From positions 310,001 to 374,000 of the forward strand of contig NZ_QPJJ01000001.1 of assembly GCF_003337485.1 (NCBI RefSeq): a stretch of DNA of 64,000 nt. The letters run 5' to 3'. Positions within the stretch are counted from its first letter, which is position 1, and the number at the start of each line of letters is the position of its first letter. Position numbers and translations under genes: made by a program. Shown here in pieces: positions 49,649-59,511 of the stretch. This stretch comes from Saliterribacillus persicus (GTDB lineage: Bacteria > Bacillota > Bacilli > Bacillales > Amphibacillaceae). A model generated the notes under the pieces. The model was given only the letters and a program-made list of their open reading frames with translations, was not told the DNA's origin and did not search any database.

Positions 49649-51760
49649 CTACTGAAGAGGCACCTCTACAATTGTTTGATAATGGGAAACGTCACCTTTG
49701 TTCGTTTTCACTTCCACATTCGCTAGATAGGTGCCGGGTTTTGGCATTTCCTTTTCCTTCAGCTCCCCTGTTATAACACCAGCCTTTGAGACAGACCGTT
49801 CTACCAAAGTGTGAATAAATCGAAACGTGTCTGGATCATAGAGATCGATCGTCAGTGTGGCGTCTCCTTCTGTTACATATACCTGATACTCATATTTGCC
49901 TTTTGATAAAGGTAATAGCTGTAAATCCATCCCCATCGCTTTAGGGAATGCTGCCGTTTGATTAATATATAGATAAGGTAGCTTTATATCATTTAACGTT
50001 AAGTATCCTTCATGGATCCCTTGGTCTAAGACAATCGGATTTACAGAAAGGTTTATTTTGACCGTCTTTTTTTCCTTTGGCGGGAGTGTAAAGCGTTTTG
50101 GTAAGTCGAAACGGGTTCCTATTTTTAGATTAGGCTGGTGAAAGGTATAGGTTTTTTCTTTTTTTGAGACATTTTCTATCGTTACTGTTGCGTATTTATC
50201 CCCTTTTTGATCAATTTTCCCAAAGTTAAGCGCATGATCGTAAATTAGTGTATCTGCCCTGATTGCTGCAGCGACATTTATTTTTCCCACGCCTTGTTCA
50301 CTTGGTTTATAAGACGCGAGAAGATCAGTATTTGAGACTAAGGCTGCTTTGAGCTTAGATGGACCCCAGTTTGGATGCGCCTCTTTAATTAAAGCAAGCG
50401 CTCCTGCCACGTGCGGGGCTGCCATACTTGTCCCTTGCAGAGTTTTATATCCTCCAGGAATAGTGCTCGTCACCTCTGTTCCTGGTGCTAAAAGGTCAGG
50501 CTTAATCGCCCAATTAACGGTTACCGGACCACGCGAGCTAAAATCAGCTAAGAGATCCGCGCTTTTTTTGTAGATGGTATCGATCCAATATGTATCCTTT
50601 TCCTCAATTTTTCCCTTTAAAAATTGTCCGTCTTCTTTTGTAATGCTTACCACTGGAATCGTAATCGGAATTTCTGCGCCTTCAATTGATCCTTGAAACG
50701 CTCCTTTTTCATTATTATAAATAACGACAGCTGACGCTCCTAACTCCTGTGCTTCACTTGCTATTTTCCCAAACTCCTTTTCTCCTCTTTCTACTAAAAG
50801 AATATTCCGTTCTGCCTCTTTTTTGTTTATTGTTAGCTTCATGTCCCGAGTGAAACTCCAGCTAGGTGCTCCAATTAATTGTTGTAGCTTCATTTCTCTC
50901 CGTTCTAATTTGTCGGTTAAAAAGGGGGATGTCGTTGTAGGTGTTGATGCACCCACTGCAATTGACGAGGTGGCAGTAGCTGGAGATCCGAGTGTCCATG
51001 CTAAAGGCCCTGCGTTACCAGCAGCAGCAACGACGGTTACTCCATTTTCTGTCGCCTTATTCACGGCGACACTAGTTGGCCAGTCTGGTCCATTCACCTC
51101 ATTACCTAGAGATAGATTTATAATATCCATCCCGTCTTTTACCGCCCGTTCAATCGCAGCCATTACTTGAACCGAGGTTCCAGCACCACCTGGGCCGAGC
51201 GCTCGGTAACCATAAAGCTCTGCATCTGGAGCTATTCCTTTCATTCTTCCGTTTGCAGCAATTACACCAGCAACATGTGTCCCGTGCAATGTCGGTTCCC
51301 CTTCCTCAGGTAGCGTTTCCATTGGATCGTCATCAAAGTCGACAAAGTCATAGCCGCCTTTTACATTCGCCTGCAGGTCCGGGTGCGAATAATCGATTCC
51401 CGTATCGATTACGCCAACCTTTACACCTTTTCCTGTGTAGGGAATAGATTCGCTTAAAAGAAAGGGAACAGTCTGATTGAGATTTCCTTCCTCCTGTGTT
51501 TTATAGGTAAGATTTGGATAGCTTTTTTTAAAAAAGGGATAGCGATTTAATGCTGCTTGTTCTTGTTTTGTAGCACGAATAGCAAGCCCATTAAAGATCG
51601 TATCGTAGACTTCTACGATTTCAAGACGTGGGTGGTGCCGTTCGATTTTTTGTCTTACTTCATGCGGATCACCTTTTACTTCAATTATGTACGTCTCTTT
51701 ATCCGTATCAAATGCTACTAAAAGAAGCGTTAGAATAAGCATGGGGATTATTTTGTGCAT
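49649..51760 (-). CDS. vpr: Vpr-like extracellular subtilisin-family serine protease
   Basis: 703 aa. A short signal (1-16), an I9 propeptide (about 22-95), the S8 domain with Asp119, His162 (HGTHVAG) and Ser445 (GTSMAAPHVAG), and a PA insertion domain about 317-395 (GASAVVIYNNEKGAF). After 500 comes a fibronectin-like Fn3 region. Vpr of B. subtilis (806 aa) has the same order, so this is a slightly short relative. It should degrade extracellular proteins and help process secreted peptides. Single gene; gene name by architecture only. Confidence 0.85.
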   Translation of the reverse strand: MHKIIPMLILTLLLVAFDTDKETYIIEVKGDPHEVRQKIERHHPRLEIVEVYDTIFNGLAIRATKQEQAALNRYPFFKKSYPNLTYKTQEEGNLNQTVPFLLSESIPYTGKGVKVGVIDTGIDYSHPDLQANVKGGYDFVDFDDDPMETLPEEGEPTLHGTHVAGVIAANGRMKGIAPDAELYGYRALGPGGAGTSVQVMAAIERAVKDGMDIINLSLGNEVNGPDWPTSVAVNKATENGVTVVAAAGNAGPLAWTLGSPATATSSIAVGASTPTTTSPFLTDKLERREMKLQQLIGAPSWSFTRDMKLTINKKEAERNILLVERGEKEFGKIASEAQELGASAVVIYNNEKGAFQGSIEGAEIPITIPVVSITKEDGQFLKGKIEEKDTYWIDTIYKKSADLLADFSSRGPVTVNWAIKPDLLAPGTEVTSTIPGGYKTLQGTSMAAPHVAGALALIKEAHPNWGPSKLKAALVSNTDLLASYKPSEQGVGKINVAAAIRADTLIYDHALNFGKIDQKGDKYATVTIENVSKKEKTYTFHQPNLKIGTRFDLPKRFTLPPKEKKTVKINLSVNPIVLDQGIHEGYLTLNDIKLPYLYINQTAAFPKAMGMDLQLLPLSKGKYEYQVYVTEGDATLTIDLYDPDTFRFIHTLVERSVSKAGVITGELKEKEMPKPGTYLANVEVKTNKGDVSHYQTIVEVPLQ

Positions 51761-51808
51761 GCTGATACTCCTTTATATTTTTTCTCTAGTATGTGTGAGT
51801 TGTGGTAT

Positions 51809-51837
51809 ATCATACAGGGGGAGAATGTTTTTCTTAA
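51809..51837 (-). promoter_or_regulatory. Probable promoter of the Vpr-like gene
   Basis: Minus strand TTAAGA (51837-51832), 17-bp spacer, TATGAT (51814-51809), 49 bp before the start codon. Confidence 0.4.
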
Positions 51838-52091
51838 GGGTATGAGGATTATTGGGTGTGCTTGGTTGGATGAAAACTATCTGGACAGCTATCTCTAATA
51901 ATTCTCTTAGCTTGAATTAGGTAAGAAAGTACGATTTGAGAAACGATTAGAACAAATGATTATTTTAAGTCTCATAATCAAAATATGCAGCAGTTGAAAT
52001 GTTAAGATGTTCATAGGTAAAAGAGAAAAGCAATTTTATATTGAAACGGAAAAAGAAGTGTATTGTCTAATTATATGAGGAGGTGGCGGTA

Positions 52092-52490
52092 TTGAAAAAG
52101 AGAATTCTATTCATTCTTTCATCTTGTATCTTATTAGGTTTATTCGCTTGTTCTAACCAGAACGAGCAAGCGAAGCATAACGATAATCAATTCATTATTA
52201 GTAATAATGAGGAAGCCAACGAGGAAATTAATAATGATGTAAGAGAAGTTGTTTGGAAACAATTATCCTCTGAACAAAAAGAATGGATTGATGGTACTTG
52301 GAAGGACGGAAAGGTATCCAAAGTTACTTTAAATGAAAATTATGTACGTCAGGTTGGTAATAAGTCTTACGAAGGAAAAGAAGTCTATTTAATTGATTTC
52401 CCAATTAAAAGTAAATCTATTCCGAATAATATGATTGTCTATGCTGATGTGAATAATTTTGACTACATTGGTAATGGCTTTGTTGATTAG
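52092..52490 (+). CDS. Small putative lipoprotein, unknown
   Basis: 132 aa from TTG 52092, eight bases after AGGAGG; the GTG at 52083 overlaps that site. Signal LKKRILFILSSCILLGLFACS with lipobox LFAC (Cys near 17). The mature part has a polar Asn/Glu stretch and a domain with SSEQKEWIDGTWKDGKVSKV, YVRQVGNKSYEGKEVYLIDF. I do not recognise it beyond a general bacillus lipoprotein style. The 330 bp upstream (51761-52091) holds no other gene. Confidence 0.75.
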   Translation: MKKRILFILSSCILLGLFACSNQNEQAKHNDNQFIISNNEEANEEINNDVREVVWKQLSSEQKEWIDGTWKDGKVSKVTLNENYVRQVGNKSYEGKEVYLIDFPIKSKSIPNNMIVYADVNNFDYIGNGFVD

Positions 52491-52522
52491 AGTACTTAAA
52501 CAATTCATCAAAATCGGAAAAT

Positions 52523-52546
52523 AAAGGTTGGTATATACCTTCCTTT
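52523..52546 (+). terminator. Terminator of the small lipoprotein gene
   Basis: AAAGG-TT-GGT, ATAT loop, ACC-TT-CCTTT, then ATTTTTTTT. Two unpaired T pairs weaken the stem but the U-run is good. Confidence 0.65.
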
Positions 52547-52596
52547 ATTTTTTTATAAAAAAACAACCTTTACGAAAAATATCTCAATAAAGAAAA

Positions 52597-52622
52597 CACC
52601 CGCTTCGTGTTGAAAGCGAGTG
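52597..52622 (-). terminator. Terminator of mnaA
   Basis: CACCCGCTT and AAGCGAGTG pair with one mismatch; on minus the stem is followed by TTTTCTTTATTG. It lies nine bases beyond the mnaA stop. Confidence 0.75.
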
Positions 52623-52630
52623 CTTAAGGT

Positions 52631-53776
52631 TTATGGTCTGAATGATGCTGGTCTATTCTTTTCTTGCTTAAAGTGATAGCGGATTGCTTCTGCTATACGA
52701 GCAGATGCGTCACCATCACCGTAAGGGTTTGAGGCATGTGCCATTTTCTTGTGAGCTTCGTCGTCTGATAAGAGCTCATTTGCTAATTGGAAGATATTAT
52801 CTTCATCTGTTCCAGCTAGCTTTAATGTGCCGGCATCGATTCCCTCCGGGCGCTCCGTCGTATCACGTAATACTAGAACGGGAACGGCTAAGGACGGTGC
52901 TTCTTCTTGGACGCCACCAGAATCGGTAAGGATCAGGTGTGCGCGTGAAGCGAAGTTATGGAAATCAACAACTCCAAGTGGCTCGATTAACTGAATGCGG
53001 TCATCGTCGCCAAGAATTTCCTTCGCCGTTTCTTGCACAACGGGATTTAAATGCACAGGATAAACGACATGAACGTCGTCATGTTCTTCTACAAGTCGCT
53101 TAATTGCGCGGAACATTTGCTGCATGTTTTGTCCAAGATTTTCACGTCTATGTGCGGTCATTAATACTAAGCGTTTATCACCGATTTGATCTAATACTGG
53201 GTGCTTATAATTTTCATCGACGGTTGTTTTAAGTGCATCGATTGCAGTGTTTCCAGTAATATAGATCGAATCCTTTGGCTTATTTTCATTTTCCAAATTA
53301 GCTGCTGATTTCTCGGTTGGAGAAAAATGCAAATCAGCCATGACACCGGTTAGTTGACGGTTCATCTCTTCTGGATATGGCGAGTATTTATTCCATGTAC
53401 GAAGACCAGCTTCCACATGTCCAACAGCAATCTGGTTGTAATATGCTGCAAGGGAAGCGGCAAAGGTTGTCGTAGTGTCCCCATGAACTAATACGATATC
53501 TGGCTTTGCCTCCTGCATGACTTCGTCTAAGCCTTCTAGTGCACGTGTCGTGATTTGTGCTAGGGTTTGACGGGCTTTCATAATATTAAGGTCATGGTCA
53601 GGCGTTATACCGAAAATTTCTAATACCTGATCAAGCATTTCGCGGTGCTGGGCAGTTACTGTTACGTCTACTTCAAATTGTTCAGGACGCTTTTTAAGCT
53701 CCAATACGAGCGGAGCCATTTTGATTGCTTCAGGTCTTGTCCCAAAAATAGTCATTACTTTAATTGGCTTTGTCAA
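52631..53776 (-). CDS. mnaA: UDP-N-acetylglucosamine 2-epimerase (non-hydrolysing)
   Basis: 381 aa from TTG 53776, eight bases after GGAG; the GTG at 53785 overlaps the site. Family marks: IFGTRPEAIKMAPL, VHGDTTTTFAASLAAYY, HVEAGLRTWNKYSPYPEE and LTDSGGVQEEAPSL. It interconverts UDP-GlcNAc and UDP-ManNAc, the donor for the teichoic-acid linkage unit and the substrate of the dehydrogenase in the island. It follows upp by about 20 bp, likely one transcript. Confidence 0.96.
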   Translation of the reverse strand: MTKPIKVMTIFGTRPEAIKMAPLVLELKKRPEQFEVDVTVTAQHREMLDQVLEIFGITPDHDLNIMKARQTLAQITTRALEGLDEVMQEAKPDIVLVHGDTTTTFAASLAAYYNQIAVGHVEAGLRTWNKYSPYPEEMNRQLTGVMADLHFSPTEKSAANLENENKPKDSIYITGNTAIDALKTTVDENYKHPVLDQIGDKRLVLMTAHRRENLGQNMQQMFRAIKRLVEEHDDVHVVYPVHLNPVVQETAKEILGDDDRIQLIEPLGVVDFHNFASRAHLILTDSGGVQEEAPSLAVPVLVLRDTTERPEGIDAGTLKLAGTDEDNIFQLANELLSDDEAHKKMAHASNPYGDGDASARIAEAIRYHFKQEKNRPASFRP

Positions 53777-53797
53777 GCTTATCACTCCAAATTAATC

Positions 53798-54427
53798 TTA
53801 TTTTGTTCCGAAAAGTCGATCTCCGGCGTCACCTAGTCCAGGGACGATATAGCCTTTTTCGTTTAATTTTTCATCAAGTGCTGCAAGGTAAATATCTACG
53901 TCTGGATGCTCTTTCTGAATGACTTCTACTCCTTCTGGTGCTGCGATTAGACACATCAATTTAATGTGCGTTGCGCCGCGCTTTTTGAGGGAATGAATAG
54001 CATCATTTGCTGAGCCTCCAGTAGCAAGCATTGGATCGATTACGATTAGCTCACGTTCCTGAATATCGGAAGGAAGCTTAATATAATATTCGACGGGCAT
54101 TAGCGTTTCTGGGTCACGGTAAAGACCAACATGTCCAACTTTTGCTGCTGGAATTAAACGAAGGATGCCGTCAACCATGCCAAGACCTGCTCTTAGAATC
54201 GGTACAAGTCCAATTTTCTTTCCGCTTAAAATTTTTGCTTTTGCCGTGGTTACGGGTGTTTCTATTTCAATTTCTTCGGTTGGTAGGTCGCGTGTGATTT
54301 CAAAGGCCATTAAACCTGCAACTTCGTCTACAAGCTCGCGGAATTCCTTTGTTCCAGTCTTTGTTCTTCTTATGTAGGTTAACTTGTGTTGAATTAATGG
54401 GTGATCTAATACGAATACGTTGCTCAT
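53798..54427 (-). CDS. upp: Uracil phosphoribosyltransferase
   Basis: 209 aa. The PRPP loop is [16 protein letters not shown], and [11 protein letters not shown] is the uracil-binding C-terminus. It converts uracil plus PRPP to UMP in pyrimidine salvage. The 209-residue size is exact for the family. Between glyA and mnaA, the conserved bacillus order. Confidence 0.97.
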   Translation of the reverse strand: MSNVFVLDHPLIQHKLTYIRRTKTGTKEFRELVDEVAGLMAFEITRDLPTEEIEIETPVTTAKAKILSGKKIGLVPILRAGLGMVDGILRLIPAAKVGHVGLYRDPETLMPVEYYIKLPSDIQERELIVIDPMLATGGSANDAIHSLKKRGATHIKLMCLIAAPEGVEVIQKEHPDVDIYLAALDEKLNEKGYIVPGLGDAGDRLFGTK

Positions 54428-54603
54428 GATCTATTCACTCCTCATATTTTTGGATGTCGAATCTGATTATCACTAATTATATCTGATTTTGTTCATCCTT
54501 AAAAGTGTACTCAATATTGCTAGGTGATTCAAGCTTAAACTAAAAGTCGAATTATTCAGAAATTTAATTGTGTGTGGATGATTGAATGTATGATTGTGGA
54601 GAG

Positions 54604-54708
54604 TGTGCGCGAAAGGCTTGAGTTTGTGCGTGTATGGGAAGAAAGTGCACGAGAGAAGCTGGGATTTGTGCGTAAGTGAGGAAAAATCTTACGTGAACAG
54701 CAGATAAT
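54604..54708. repeat. Array of four to five degenerate 21-bp units (family 3)
   Basis: Units start at 54604, 54625, 54646 and 54667, and probably 54688, each opening with a version of TGTGCG(C/T)GA (TGCACGAGA in the third). The period is exactly 21. It lies 17 bp before a family 1 array, between upp and glyA. Confidence 0.65.
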
Positions 54709-54725
54709 TTTGAAGTAATCGTTTA

Positions 54726-54872
54726 TTTGGCCATGCTTTTGCTACGTTTGGTCATGAAATTGGAGAGTTTGGCCGAGAAACTTTTACATTAGGCCATGAA
54801 CGCGTTAGATTTTGTCATGAAATACGTGCATTTGGCCAAGCAAAGCTATAGTTTGGCCGAGAAATAGGAAAT
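54726..54872. repeat. Array of seven degenerate 21-bp units (family 1, copy B)
   Basis: Units start at 54726, 54747, 54768, 54789, 54810, 54831 and 54852 and open with versions of TTTGGCCATGAA or TTTGGCCGAGAA. Same unit length, unit number and total length (147 bp) as 31306-31452, and it also ends exactly at a terminator stem. Confidence 0.85.
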
Positions 54873-54902
54873 CAGCCACCTCATTGAAGAAAGTGGCTGA
54901 TT
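54870..54902 (-). terminator. Terminator of glyA
   Basis: AATCAGCCAC and GTGGCTGATT form a perfect 10-bp stem with a 13-base loop, five bases past the stop; on minus it is followed by TTCCTATTTCTC, so the U-run is modest. Confidence 0.7.
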
Positions 54903-54906
54903 CGTA

Positions 54907-56142
54907 TTATTTATATAATGGGAATTTTGCAGTTAAAGCTGAAACGCGTTGTTTAGCTTCTTTTAGCTTATCTTGATCTTCATGATTCTTCAAAGTGAAT
55001 GCGATGATTTTTGCGATTTCTTCCATTTCCGCTTCGCCAAATCCGCGTGTGGTTACAGCTGCTGTACCTACACGAACACCACTTGTAACAAATGGGCTTT
55101 CTGGATCGAATGGAATTGTATTTTTGTTTGTCGTAATTCCTACTTCGTCAAGTGCTGCTTCTGCAACTTTACCAGTAAGGTTAAGTCCGCGAACATCTAA
55201 TAGAAGTAAGTGGTTGTCGGTTCCACCTGAAACAATGCGGATGCCTTCTTCTTGAAGCACTTCACCGAAACGTTTTGCATTTTTGATAATGTTTTCTCCG
55301 TATGTTTTAAATGATGGATCTAATGCTTCTTTAAACGCTAATGCTTTTGCTGCAATCACGTGCATTAATGGGCCACCTTGTATACCTGGGAAAACTGTTT
55401 TATCAATTTTCTTACCGAATTCTTCTTTACATAAAACCATACCACCACGTGGTCCACGAAGTGTTTTATGTGTGGTTGTTGTAACAAAGTGTGAATGTGG
55501 TACTGGATCTGGATGAAGCCCTGTTGCTACAAGACCTGCAATATGCGCCATATCCACCATTAAGTATGCGCCAACTGCGTCTGCAATCTCACGGAATTTC
55601 TTGAAATCGATTTTACGTGGGTATGCACTTGCACCCGCTACGATCAATTTCGGCTTTACTTCTTTTGCCTTTGCTAAAATAGCATCATAGTCTAATTTTT
55701 CGTCTTTTTCGTCTACGCCGTACTCGACGAAGTTATAAAGAAGTCCACTGAAGTTTACTGGACTACCATGTGTTAAGTGTCCACCATGGCTAAGGTTCAT
55801 CCCTAATACTGTGTCACCTGGCTCAAGAATGGTGAAATATACAGCCATATTTGCTTGTGCGCCTGAGTGTGGTTGAACGTTAACATATTCTGCTCCGAAT
55901 AATTCCTTCGCGCGATCTCGTGCAAGATCCTCAGCTACGTCGACATGCTCACAGCCACCGTAGTAACGTTTGCCTGGATACCCCTCTGCATATTTATTCG
56001 TTAGTACAGATCCTTGCGCTTGCATTACTGCTTCTGAGACAAAATTTTCTGATGCGATCAATTCAATCTTATCATTTTGACGATTTTTCTCGTCTTGGAT
56101 GGCGTTGTATAGCTCGACATCTGCTTGTTTCACATGCTCCAT
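54907..56142 (-). CDS. glyA: Serine hydroxymethyltransferase
   Basis: 411 aa. The PLP lysine lies in [17 protein letters not shown], with [13 protein letters not shown] near the N-terminus and [12 protein letters not shown] as substrate contacts. It converts serine and tetrahydrofolate to glycine and methylene-tetrahydrofolate. The gene is monocistronic by its flanking terminators. No glycine riboswitch or other leader element is seen in the 175 bp upstream. Confidence 0.98.
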   Translation of the reverse strand: MEHVKQADVELYNAIQDEKNRQNDKIELIASENFVSEAVMQAQGSVLTNKYAEGYPGKRYYGGCEHVDVAEDLARDRAKELFGAEYVNVQPHSGAQANMAVYFTILEPGDTVLGMNLSHGGHLTHGSPVNFSGLLYNFVEYGVDEKDEKLDYDAILAKAKEVKPKLIVAGASAYPRKIDFKKFREIADAVGAYLMVDMAHIAGLVATGLHPDPVPHSHFVTTTTHKTLRGPRGGMVLCKEEFGKKIDKTVFPGIQGGPLMHVIAAKALAFKEALDPSFKTYGENIIKNAKRFGEVLQEEGIRIVSGGTDNHLLLLDVRGLNLTGKVAEAALDEVGITTNKNTIPFDPESPFVTSGVRVGTAAVTTRGFGEAEMEEIAKIIAFTLKNHEDQDKLKEAKQRVSALTAKFPLYK

Positions 56143-56268
56143 AAATAAATCCCCCTATCAATGATTAAGGTACTGCTATTAAATATTCGGTATTTCATAT
56201 ATTCATTACTAAAATAACATCAAATGGAGAAAATTTCTAGCCTTTTTACGAATAAAAATATAAAAATA

Positions 56269-56303
56269 TGCACCTTTATTCGTCATTTAAGAAAAAAGGT
56301 GCA
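56269..56303 (-). terminator. Terminator of rpiB-ywlG transcript
   Basis: TGCACCTTT and AAAGGTGCA with a 17-base loop, followed on minus by ATTTTTATATTTTTATTC. Confidence 0.7.
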
Positions 56304-56318
56304 ATAAGCGTTCTATTT

Positions 56319-56855
56319 TTATAGGTATTTAGCCCGCATTCCACCAATTAATTTTGGTCTTGTGACAGCGGCATTCATTCGCGCATGCCCAACATAACGT
56401 TGTTTATGGCGAAGCGGTACTGCTACATGTTTTAATTGCATGCCAATTAAGGTTTCTCCAATATCGATCCCAGCGTCTGCTTTTATATGCTCGACTACCA
56501 CTGGATCCTCCATATGGGAATAGGCGTATGTTGCCATCGATCCACCAGCAGACCGGTGTGGTACGACAGATACTTCATCTTGTCCGTTTTCTTTTGCGAC
56601 TTTTCTTTCTAACACGATTGCACGGTTTAAGTGCTCACAGCACTGAAATGCTAGGTGCACTCCCTTCTCCTTTTTAAGCCTGTCAAAGGCCTTATAAAGG
56701 ATAGCTGCAATATCTTCACTACCTTTTGTTCCGATATGCGCACCGGCAACTTCACTCGTAGAGCAGCCAATCACAAATAAATCTCCCTCTTTTAATAGGG
56801 AACCACTTACCCATTCATCGATTGTTTTTTCGATGTCTGTTTCAATTTGCTTCAT
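56319..56855 (-). CDS. ywlG: YwlG, DUF436 family protein
   Basis: 178 aa. The family segment SEVAGAHIGTKGSEDIA (29-45) and FQCCEHLNRAIVLE (near 84-97) are visible. Conserved Cys, His and Glu positions suggest a catalytic or metal role, but none has been shown to my knowledge. It follows rpiB by 22 bp, as in B. subtilis. Confidence 0.92.
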   Translation of the reverse strand: MKQIETDIEKTIDEWVSGSLLKEGDLFVIGCSTSEVAGAHIGTKGSEDIAAILYKAFDRLKKEKGVHLAFQCCEHLNRAIVLERKVAKENGQDEVSVVPHRSAGGSMATYAYSHMEDPVVVEHIKADAGIDIGETLIGMQLKHVAVPLRHKQRYVGHARMNAAVTRPKLIGGMRAKYL

Positions 56856-56877
56856 GACATCGCCTCACTTTCACGTG

Positions 56878-57318
56878 TTATTTTCCTTCGTATTCTGTTA
56901 GCTTTCCAACACGATTCGCATGTCTGCCACCTTCAAATTCTGTTTCAAGCCAAGCTTTTGCAATTTCACGTGCAAGCCCTGGTCCTACGACACGCTCACC
57001 CATTGTAAGCATATTGGAATCATTGTGCGCCCTTGTTGCTTTTGCACTAAAGACATCATGCACAAGTGCTGCACGTATTCCTTTTACTTTATTCGCTGCG
57101 ATTGACATTCCTATGCCCGTCCCGCAAATTAAAATTCCACGATCAAACTCTCCACTTGCTACGCGCTCTGCTGCAGGAATACCATAATCCGGATAATCTA
57201 CGGAATCTGCACATTTACAGCCGGTATCCTCATACTCAATACCCATTTCCTCCATTAGACTTGCTATTTCCTTTGATAAATGAATGCCACCATGATCCGA
57301 TGCTAAAATTACTTTCAT
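56878..57318 (-). CDS. rpiB: Ribose-5-phosphate isomerase B
   Basis: 146 aa. MKVILASDHGGIHLSKEI gives the phosphate-binding start and GILICGTGIGMSIAANKVKGIRAAL (key CGTGIGMSIAANK) the active-site Cys. It interconverts ribose-5-phosphate and ribulose-5-phosphate (RpiB/LacAB family). The B. subtilis gene here is ywlF. Co-transcribed with ywlG. Confidence 0.95.
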   Translation of the reverse strand: MKVILASDHGGIHLSKEIASLMEEMGIEYEDTGCKCADSVDYPDYGIPAAERVASGEFDRGILICGTGIGMSIAANKVKGIRAALVHDVFSAKATRAHNDSNMLTMGERVVGPGLAREIAKAWLETEFEGGRHANRVGKLTEYEGK

Positions 57319-57351
57319 CTTCTATCGCTCCTTTTTTTAATTTACTATCAT

Positions 57352-58647
57352 TTAGCTTAGCTTAAATTGACGCATTTGTCTTTTCAAGTTTTGTGCCTCT
57401 TCTCCGAGAGAAAATGCTAATGCTTCTAAAGATTCAGCCAATTTGGCCTGACCTTCCATAGAAGCTGTTATTTCCTCTGCACCGGCTGAGGTTTCCTCTG
57501 CAATTGCTGAAACCTGTTCTGAGTTTGAGCGTGTTGTTTCAATTTCATGTAATTGTTCTTCCACTAATTTAGATATTTCTTTAATACCGTTTGCCACGTT
57601 GAGGACAGAGGTTGACATTAACTGGATCGTTGATTTAACTTCTTTTCCTTTTTCTGATTCTTCTCGCGTTTCATTTGCCCTTGTCTTTATACTGGCTACG
57701 ACTACTTCGACGTCTTGTTGCATAGCTTGAATCAATTCACTAATGCTTTTAACCGCATTGGAGCTTTGATCAGCTAATTTTCTAACTTCTTCTGCGACTA
57801 CTGCAAACCCACGACCTTCTTCGCCTGCTCGTGATGCTTCAATCGAAGCGTTTAAGGCTAGTAAATTTGTCTGCTCACTAATGTCGCCGACTAAACCTAT
57901 TACCTGTTCTACCTCTTTTGCTTTATCTGACAGCTGGGTTACATTTATGAGTGATTGATCTTGATTTTCTGCTAAGCTGCCAATACCTTTTAAGAGGTCC
58001 TCTATTTGTTCGTTTGTCGCTTTTAACTCGCTCACCATAACTGCTGCTTTTTCTTCTGAGAGATTAGCTTTTTCGTCTACTTTCTTTGCAATAGTTGTTG
58101 CGTGTTCAATTGCTTCAACTGTGCCTTGTATGGCATTGGATGATTCCTCTGCACCTTTTGATATTTGTTCAATCGTTTCTTCTAGCTCTCTTGTTTGTGC
58201 TTTTGAGTTCGATGCAGCTTCCTTCATTTTTTCCACAGAGCTCGTCGTGTGGGTAGCATGGTTATCAATGTCCGTTAAAATTCCTTTTAAATTTGTCACC
58301 ATCTGATTAAAGGACATGCTGAGTGCGCCTATTTCATCCTTAGATTTCTCCACGGCTAACTCATGATTTAAATCACCATTTGCCACATGATTTGCTGCTT
58401 TTTCTAAGCGTATTAGTGGTTTCGTAATGAAGCCTGCTGCAAAAAATGCTAAAATACCTGACCAAATAATTCCTAGCAGAAAGGTAATTAATACAAAGTA
58501 TACCTCTGGAATGTCGATCCATGTGCGTACCTTATCCTGCACGTAATAAATAAATACTGCACTTGTTGAATACGTAATTAACGCTAAAAGTGTGATGAAT
58601 ACGACTAATTTCAAGCGCAAATTGAAATCTTTTTTTACCCCCGTCAT
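57352..58647 (-). CDS. Methyl-accepting chemotaxis protein without external sensor domain
   Basis: 431 aa. Two membrane helices (about 13-32 and 46-72) are separated by only about 14 residues, so there is no extracellular ligand domain. HAMP follows (about 73-126), then the long signalling coiled coil with hairpin tip [21 protein letters not shown] near 270-290. It should report to CheA/CheW from a membrane or cytoplasmic cue. No sigma-D promoter is seen; it lies 33 bp after ywlE and may share its transcript. It interrupts the usual ywlE-rpiB adjacency. Confidence 0.93.
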   Translation of the reverse strand: MTGVKKDFNLRLKLVVFITLLALITYSTSAVFIYYVQDKVRTWIDIPEVYFVLITFLLGIIWSGILAFFAAGFITKPLIRLEKAANHVANGDLNHELAVEKSKDEIGALSMSFNQMVTNLKGILTDIDNHATHTTSSVEKMKEAASNSKAQTRELEETIEQISKGAEESSNAIQGTVEAIEHATTIAKKVDEKANLSEEKAAVMVSELKATNEQIEDLLKGIGSLAENQDQSLINVTQLSDKAKEVEQVIGLVGDISEQTNLLALNASIEASRAGEEGRGFAVVAEEVRKLADQSSNAVKSISELIQAMQQDVEVVVASIKTRANETREESEKGKEVKSTIQLMSTSVLNVANGIKEISKLVEEQLHEIETTRSNSEQVSAIAEETSAGAEEITASMEGQAKLAESLEALAFSLGEEAQNLKRQMRQFKLS

Positions 58648-58680
58648 CTGGTCTCCTCCTGTACTCTTGGTGCTTTTTAC

Positions 58681-59268
58681 TTATCTATTGTCTATTTTTT
58701 TCGCTAGTAGGTCAAGATACTTATTTAGTTCATCAAATGTTTTTTTGTACGTATCATAGCTTCCACCAAACGGATCGGAGATATCTTGATTACTTAATAT
58801 TAATTCCTGCTTCTCAATTTCCCGCAGTTTTTCTTTAAAGGCTGCACCTAATTCCGGATCTCCATGAGCGTTTTCCTGCTTCATTGCAAGCTTGATAGCT
58901 TCTAACTCGCTATAATCTTTTTTTAGCTTTTCCCAAGCTTCTTCCTTATCTGCTTGTACATATTCACCAAGCGTTGCCGATTTTTCCGAGTAGTGCGGAA
59001 ATTGCATGTCAAGCGCTCTTTTATGCTCCTTCGTCATGGTCAAAATGAGATCGGCCCATTCTAGTAAGTCATCTGTGACTGGCTGTGATTCATGCTTTAA
59101 TTCAATGCCGTCTTCGCGTAAAACGTTTAGGCTCATATCTGAAGCAGGCTGACCAAATCCTGCATACACTCCAGCTGACTGTACCTCGTGATCTGTTTTA
59201 TTTTTAAATATCGCTTTTGCCATTGGACTACGACATGTATTTCCTGTGCACACAAATAAAATCCTCAT
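58681..59268 (-). CDS. ywlE: Low-molecular-weight phosphatase, probable protein-arginine phosphatase YwlE
   Basis: 195 aa. The P-loop is CTGNTCRS (7-14); Thr11 is the residue known in B. subtilis YwlE to favour phosphoarginine. The general acid Asp165 is in DPFGGSYDTY. Such enzymes reverse McsB arginine phosphorylation in stress control. B. subtilis YwlE is 150 aa; here about 45 charged residues (107-160) are inserted between EYV and DPFGG. The insert contains WEKLKKDYSELEAIKLAM and looks helical. Function call good, effect of insert unknown. Confidence 0.88.
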   Translation of the reverse strand: MRILFVCTGNTCRSPMAKAIFKNKTDHEVQSAGVYAGFGQPASDMSLNVLREDGIELKHESQPVTDDLLEWADLILTMTKEHKRALDMQFPHYSEKSATLGEYVQADKEEAWEKLKKDYSELEAIKLAMKQENAHGDPELGAAFKEKLREIEKQELILSNQDISDPFGGSYDTYKKTFDELNKYLDLLAKKIDNR

Positions 59269-59511
59269 CTGTCTTCTCCCTTTTGCTTATCCTGTTTAAC
59301 CAAATTTTATCATATCTCACAGGATGCAACAAAGAAAGATTGGGACCGGGAAGCTATTTGCCATGAAGAGGGTGCTGTCCTTATGGTGGACACGTATGAA
59401 TATGGTGCGACCATATTACTGTTTATCCGCCGGGGTAGGGGCTTACGAAATCATCTTGTTATGTAGCTTAAATGCGTGATGACGGGGGGAAAGAGGAAGG
59501 AGGCATTACCT

